From positions 1 through 19,809 of the forward strand of contig DATIXD010000044.1 of assembly GCA_035518875.1 (NCBI GenBank): a DNA stretch of 19,809 nt. The letters are read 5' to 3'. A program made the position numbers and the translations under genes. Below, piece by piece: positions 13,800 to 19,809 of this stretch. The stretch's first letter is position 1; each line of letters starts with the position of its first letter. The notes under the pieces were generated by a model that was given only the letters and a program-made list of their open reading frames with translations, was not told the DNA's origin and did no database searches. The stretch comes from DATIXD01 sp035518875 (GTDB taxonomy: Bacteria; Pseudomonadota; Gammaproteobacteria; Methylococcales; Methylococcaceae).

Positions 13800-15383
13800 T
13801 CACACCGGAGAGAGGAGATAGGTTTTCATCAGGCCCTTGCCCTTGACCTCGATGGTGCCGCGTTCTTCAAACAGGAAACGATCGCGGAGGAGTTCGTAGG
13901 TGGTCGCCGCCACTTGGGTCCTGCCGGGTACGCCATGGGATTCCATGCGGCTCGCCGTGTTCACCGTATCCCCCCAAAGGTCGTAGATAAACTTGTTCTG
14001 ACCAATGATCCCGGCAATAACCGGGCCCGTGCAGATTCCGATACGCATTTTGAGAACGCCTTGGCTTTGCAGGCTGAATTTCTCGATAGTCTCATGCATC
14101 TCCAGGGCCATGCGGGTAGTTGCCGCGGCATGATCGCGGTGCGGGAACGGTACGCCGGCCGCCGCCATGTAGGCGTCTCCAATGGTCTTGATCTTCTCCA
14201 GGCCATGTCGATCAGCCAGTTCATCAAAAGCCGAGAAGATTCGGTCCAGCAAACGGACGAGCATTGTTGGCGGTATCTGCGTCGACAAGGCGGTGAATCC
14301 GACGAGATCTGCGAACATCACCGTGACCTCGTCGTAGCTGTTCACGATAGGGCTCTCGCCGCTTTTCAGCCGGTCGGCGATGGGCTGCGGCAGGACGTTC
14401 AGGAGCAGGCGATCCGATCGCGCCCGCTCCTCCTCGATCTGTCGGAGATAAATCTGCTCGAAATCCCGCAGCCGCTTTTTCTCCAATGCGGCGCCGATGC
14501 GAGCTCGGAGCACAATCGGGTTGAACGGCTTGGCTAGGTAATCTTCCGCACCGAGTTCGATACAGTGGGCAATGCCTTCCACCTCGTCGAGGGCCGAAAT
14601 CATGATGACCGGCAGGTGGCGCAGCTGCTCGTCCGATTTGATGCGGACCAGCGCTTCGTGGCCGTCGAGGACTGGCATCAACATATCCAGCAATACCAGG
14701 TCGGGTGCGGCTTTGCGGGCAAGCTCCAGCGCTTCCTGACCGTTGCCGCAAGCCGTGATCCGGTAGCCCAGCTTTTCGAGACGACGACGGAGGAGGTCCC
14801 GGTTGGGCTCGTCATCGTCTGCCAGCAGCAGGTGTCCCCAGCAGGGGCTCCGCGGCCGCGCCTCTCTCAACAGTACGCCGACCAAATACTCACGCGAATC
14901 CGCAACGGCTTCGGTTGAACACGGATTGGGGGCGGGTTTTTCGGGAAAGAGCCTCGAAAGGTGGCTAACATGCTCTTCCATCAGCGCCAGCCAGGTATGG
15001 GCGGCGGAGACGATCTTCGCCAGGTCCAATTTTAGCTCCGGTTGTCCCAACTCATCGCATTGTTCGGCGAGCATTTCGCCGTAGCCGATAATGTGGTTGA
15101 CCGGGGTACGGAGTTCATGGCAGACGGCATGGAGGTCGGGTTCGGCGGCGCATAAGCAGTCTTCGCCGAGATGCCGGTTGATCAGCGCCAGCAAGATGTA
15201 TCCGCTGCTGTGAATCTTCTCCAGGTCGGTGACGAAGCTGGCGGGTAGTTTATCGGCAGCTTCTTCCTGGAGGATCTCGGCGTAACCAATGATATGATTA
15301 ATGGGCGTTCGCAGGTCGTGGCGAATCTTGGCCAACCTCAGCTTGCCCCAACTGTCAGGGTGTGATCGCGTTATGCCTGCCAT
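13800..15383 (-). CDS. Adenylate cyclase with two HisKA-like H-box segments and a receiver domain
   Basis: The 527-residue soluble protein has two H-box segments (His22 in RHDLRTPINHIIGY, His89 in CHELRTPVNHIIGY) with no ATP-binding kinase domain. A receiver follows (about 184-300; acidic Asp189-191, phospho-acceptor Asp233 in LLDMLMP, Lys285), then a helical linker (about 300-345) and a class III cyclase domain (about 350-527). Metal-binding Asp359 (FADLVGFT) and Asp403 (TIGDAYM), the adenine-selecting Lys399 and Asp468, and the transition-state Asn475 and Arg479 are all present. This predicts ATP to cAMP activity controlled by phosphotransfer to the receiver. The start is the ATG at 15383 with a weak ribosome site; the frame is open further upstream to about 15500 without an ATG. 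A truncated ferredoxin gene follows, and a divergent hybrid kinase faces it. Confidence 0.93.
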   Translation of the reverse strand: MAGITRSHPDSWGKLRLAKIRHDLRTPINHIIGYAEILQEEAADKLPASFVTDLEKIHSSGYILLALINRHLGEDCLCAAEPDLHAVCHELRTPVNHIIGYGEMLAEQCDELGQPELKLDLAKIVSAAHTWLALMEEHVSHLSRLFPEKPAPNPCSTEAVADSREYLVGVLLREARPRSPCWGHLLLADDDEPNRDLLRRRLEKLGYRITACGNGQEALELARKAAPDLVLLDMLMPVLDGHEALVRIKSDEQLRHLPVIMISALDEVEGIAHCIELGAEDYLAKPFNPIVLRARIGAALEKKRLRDFEQIYLRQIEEERARSDRLLLNVLPQPIADRLKSGESPIVNSYDEVTVMFADLVGFTALSTQIPPTMLVRLLDRIFSAFDELADRHGLEKIKTIGDAYMAAAGVPFPHRDHAAATTRMALEMHETIEKFSLQSQGVLKMRIGICTGPVIAGIIGQNKFIYDLWGDTVNTASRMESHGVPGRTQVAATTYELLRDRFLFEERGTIEVKGKGLMKTYLLSPV

Positions 15384-15799
15384 GGCGCCTGTGGCTGATG
15401 AATCAGCGGAGGATGTGGGTGTTCCATCAATGATCTTTATATAGCCCTGCTGACCGTTTATTTCGCGGTACGATCTAAACGTTCTCCAAATAAACTGATA
15501 TCACCCCATAGACCGGAGGATTCGGCCTCTTCGGTGTATCCACGATCGCGCCGATTTCTAGCGGCTTGCGCAACTACTACCCAGCGAGTGTTGTTCCAAC
15601 TGATAAAACGCACCTTTGCATGCCTCTACGTTTCTGTCAATCCAGGCACAAGTCATGCCTGGCAAAGCTGAGGAAAATAAGAAGCAGTCTGGCTGAGACA
15701 CGATTATGTGTCATGTTTTGTGGTGCTGATCCACATTCGATACGATAGCTTTGTTTACTCGTCTTACTTGTCCCCGAGCTCAATTTGCCAACGGCGGTT

Positions 15800-15838
15800 G
15801 AGAAGCTCTGCTTCTCGATAGACTCGCGCGAAGCAGAG
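15800..15838. repeat. Two overlapping, mutually exclusive inverted repeats
   Basis: GAGAAGC at 15800-15806 pairs with GCTTCTC at 15810-15816. CTCTGCTTC at 15806-15814 pairs perfectly with GAAGCAGAG at 15830-15838. Because they share bases, only one stem can form at a time in RNA. They could be an operator, an attenuator-like switch or dispersed repetitive palindromes. Confidence 0.55.
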
Positions 15839-15851
15839 GTTCCCGAACATA

Positions 15852-15876
15852 GGCTCCCAAGCTCAGCTTCGGAGCC
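15852..15876. repeat. 25-bp palindrome upstream of the hybrid kinase gene
   Basis: GGCTCC-C-AAGCT-C-AGCTT-C-GGAGCC is symmetrical around one central base with a single C-C mismatch. It is about 140 bases before the kinase start. No T-run follows, so a plain terminator is unlikely. It could be a dyad operator or part of the same palindromic cluster as 15800-15838. Confidence 0.55.
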
Positions 15877-16014
15877 AGCTCGATTTACACATGAAAAAGG
15901 GTACGGCCTTCGATTTTTCCATGGTACGCTTCAACTATCTCTGGGCGAGAAAGCTGTTCGAAGAACAATTATGCAACCCTAAGCTCGCCACGCGTTTTGA
16001 GGAGAGGTGATGCC

Positions 16015-18762
<2,748 letters not shown>

Positions 18763-18776
18763 GAGAAGAAGGCAAA

Positions 18777-19154
18777 ATGGCGAAGATCTTATTGGTAGAA
18801 GACAACGAGATGAATCGGGACATGCTCGGGCGGCGTCTGCAGCGCCGCGGCCATGAGGTGCTTATCGCGGTCGATGGGGCGGAAGGCGTGGCGATGGCCC
18901 AGGCCGATGCGCCGGATCTGATCTTGATGGACATGATCCTGCCGGTCATGGACGGCTGGGAGGCGACTCGTCGCCTGAAATCTGCGTCTGAAACTCGATC
19001 GATTCCCGTGATCGCACTAACGGCCCACGCCATGTCAGGGGATCGCGAGAAGGCCATCGAGGCAGGTTGCGATGACTACGACACGAAACCGGTCGAATTT
19101 GATCGGCTCCTCGCCAAGATCGAAGCCCTGTTGAGTAAGCACAGCGTGCCATAG
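18777..19154 (+). CDS. Stand-alone response regulator receiver (CheY/DivK-like)
   Basis: The 125-residue protein is a single receiver domain with no output domain. It has the acidic pocket Glu8-Asp9, the phospho-acceptor Asp52 (LILMDMILP), Thr82 (ALTAHAM) and Lys104 (YDTKPVEF). The ATG at 18777 has AGGAG and AAGG upstream; a GTG at 18741 inside the kinase gene is unlikely to be used. It is 14 bases downstream of the hybrid kinase and should be co-transcribed. It resembles the single-domain regulators that often follow multi-receiver hybrid kinases, acting as a phosphate shuttle or sink, or through protein contacts. Which partner receives its phosphate cannot be told from sequence. Confidence 0.92.
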   Translation: MAKILLVEDNEMNRDMLGRRLQRRGHEVLIAVDGAEGVAMAQADAPDLILMDMILPVMDGWEATRRLKSASETRSIPVIALTAHAMSGDREKAIEAGCDDYDTKPVEFDRLLAKIEALLSKHSVP

Positions 19155-19239
19155 CGGCTAACGGCACCGGAGCCGGCTCGGTCGTATTGTGGGGGATAAT
19201 TCAATAAAGATTGCGTGGCAAGCACATCGCAGCTTGTGA

Positions 19240-19809
19240 TTAGGCCTGAACCTCACCCAGCCTCAATCGAGGATCTGGCCAGGGCACTGTCAGGGCGCAG
19301 GCGCGCAGCAAGCGAGGCAGCATGTCCTTGAGACTGAACCGGCGATTGAACCGGTACTGCGTTTCAGCCAGATAGCGATGACCGTACTTGTCGAAATCGA
19401 AAGCATGATAGGTCCCCGACAGGGCCGTCTTGAGATTGCCCAGCAGCGTGTTGACCCAGTTGAAGCAGGGCCTGTCGGTACTCTTGCGTTGCGTGCCCAC
19501 CACTTCGGCTTGATGGGTGCAGCCCACCGCCGTGACGGCCGAGAAACAGGCCAGCCCATCCGAAATGACGGTGGCGGAGGTCGCCAGGTGCTGCCGGGAC
19601 CACGCTTCCACTTCCGCCTGACTGAACGTCTTCACCCGACTGAACACCACAAACAGCGGGTGCCCTTGCTGGTTGGTCTCAACCGCCGCGAGGAAGGGGA
19701 TCTTATTCTCCGATCCCCGGCCGGCTTTGCCACCGGGGTTCTCGCCACCAAGGTAGGCGTCATCCAACTCCACGCGACCCGCCAAGGTCCGACTCGATTC
19801 CCGCAACGC
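19240..19809 (-). mobile_element. IS1595/ISXO2-like transposase, C-terminal part (runs off the right edge)
   Basis: The visible 189 residues begin near RESSRTLAGRVELDDAYLGG and end RLRLGEVQA with TAA at 19240. The segment VELDDAYLGGE, the VISDGLACF motif, NTLLGNLKTALSGTYHAF and RYLAETQYRFNRRF are characteristic of the ISXO2-like DDE domain of the IS1595 family, and they contain acidic residues expected for catalysis. The reading frame is still open at the right edge, so the zinc-ribbon N-terminal part and one end of the element are outside the window. I could not identify the inverted repeat that should lie between the stop and the receiver gene (19155-19239). Confidence 0.85.

Larger units (their letters stand above)
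15384..16014. other. Divergent intergenic region between cyclase and hybrid kinase genes
   Basis: This gap of about 630 bases looks less GC-rich than its surroundings. Two open frames on the plus strand (15566-15748 and 15785-15982) have no ribosome site, odd composition and no recognisable motif, and I do not call them genes. A weak sigma70-like pair on the plus strand, TTGTGG at 15718-15723 and TACGAT at 15741-15746 with a 17-base spacer, could drive the kinase operon but is not convincing. A cluster of palindromes lies at 15800-15876. Regulatory signals for both divergent transcripts should be here. Confidence 0.5.

Noticed and set aside
15566..15982. Two small plus-strand ORFs in the divergent intergenic region
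   Set aside because: They lack ribosome sites and recognisable motifs, and the second runs through the palindrome cluster.
19155..19239. Intrinsic terminator or insertion-sequence end after the receiver gene
   Set aside because: A GAGCCGGCTC palindrome is present near 19171 but no T-run follows, and no matching inverted repeat can be tested because the other end of the element is outside the window.

Overview
The window looks like chromosomal DNA from a fairly GC-rich Gram-negative bacterium, most likely a gammaproteobacterium. It carries a pqi-type MCE envelope operon, several lipoprotein signal peptides with lipoboxes, a Tat-type carbonic anhydrase, a periplasmic multihaem cytochrome, and outer-membrane beta-barrel remnants. 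A methanotroph-like or sulfur-oxidiser-like lineage would fit, but this is a guess from gene content. No rRNA, tRNA or CRISPR array was seen.

Layout. Everything from 1 to about 15,380 that is coding lies on the minus strand. The left edge (1-186) is a chimera: the start of a small lipoprotein gene runs into a 90-bp piece of an adenylate cyclase gene nearly identical to part of the intact cyclase at 13,800-15,383. Next come an octahaem cytochrome c with HEAT and TPR regions (307-2574), a possible translationally coupled leader ORF (2571-2654), a Tat-exported beta-carbonic anhydrase (2712-3428) and an MscS-type channel (3620-5422). Then follows a compact operon, transcribed pqiA-like 1, pqiA-like 2, pqiB (three MCE domains), pqiC lipoprotein, and an uncharacterised ORF (9708 down to 5487).

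From 9756 to 13,521 two decayed copies of the same outer-membrane beta-barrel gene lie as direct repeats. They flank a patatin-like lipoprotein and a DUF3313-like lipoprotein. The right copy is fused to the front half of a [2Fe-2S] ferredoxin gene, which has lost the region that should carry the fourth cluster cysteine.

The right third is a signalling locus. A soluble protein with two tandem HisKA H-box segments, a receiver and a class III adenylate cyclase domain (13,800-15,383) is followed on its own strand by the truncated ferredoxin. Across a roughly 630-bp intergenic region rich in palindromes, a divergent operon encodes a membrane MHYT-PAS hybrid histidine kinase with two receivers (16,015-18,762) and a stand-alone receiver (18,777-19,154). 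The kinase H-box region resembles the first H-box region of the cyclase, including the second helix, so the two may be functionally linked: gas or redox sensing at the membrane feeding cAMP synthesis. That link is an inference. The window ends inside an IS1595/ISXO2-like transposase (19,240 to the right edge).

The most unusual content is the kinase-less double H-box cyclase next to a matching MHYT hybrid kinase, together with clear signs of recombination in this neighbourhood: a duplicated cyclase piece, paired beta-barrel pseudogenes and a ferredoxin/beta-barrel fusion.
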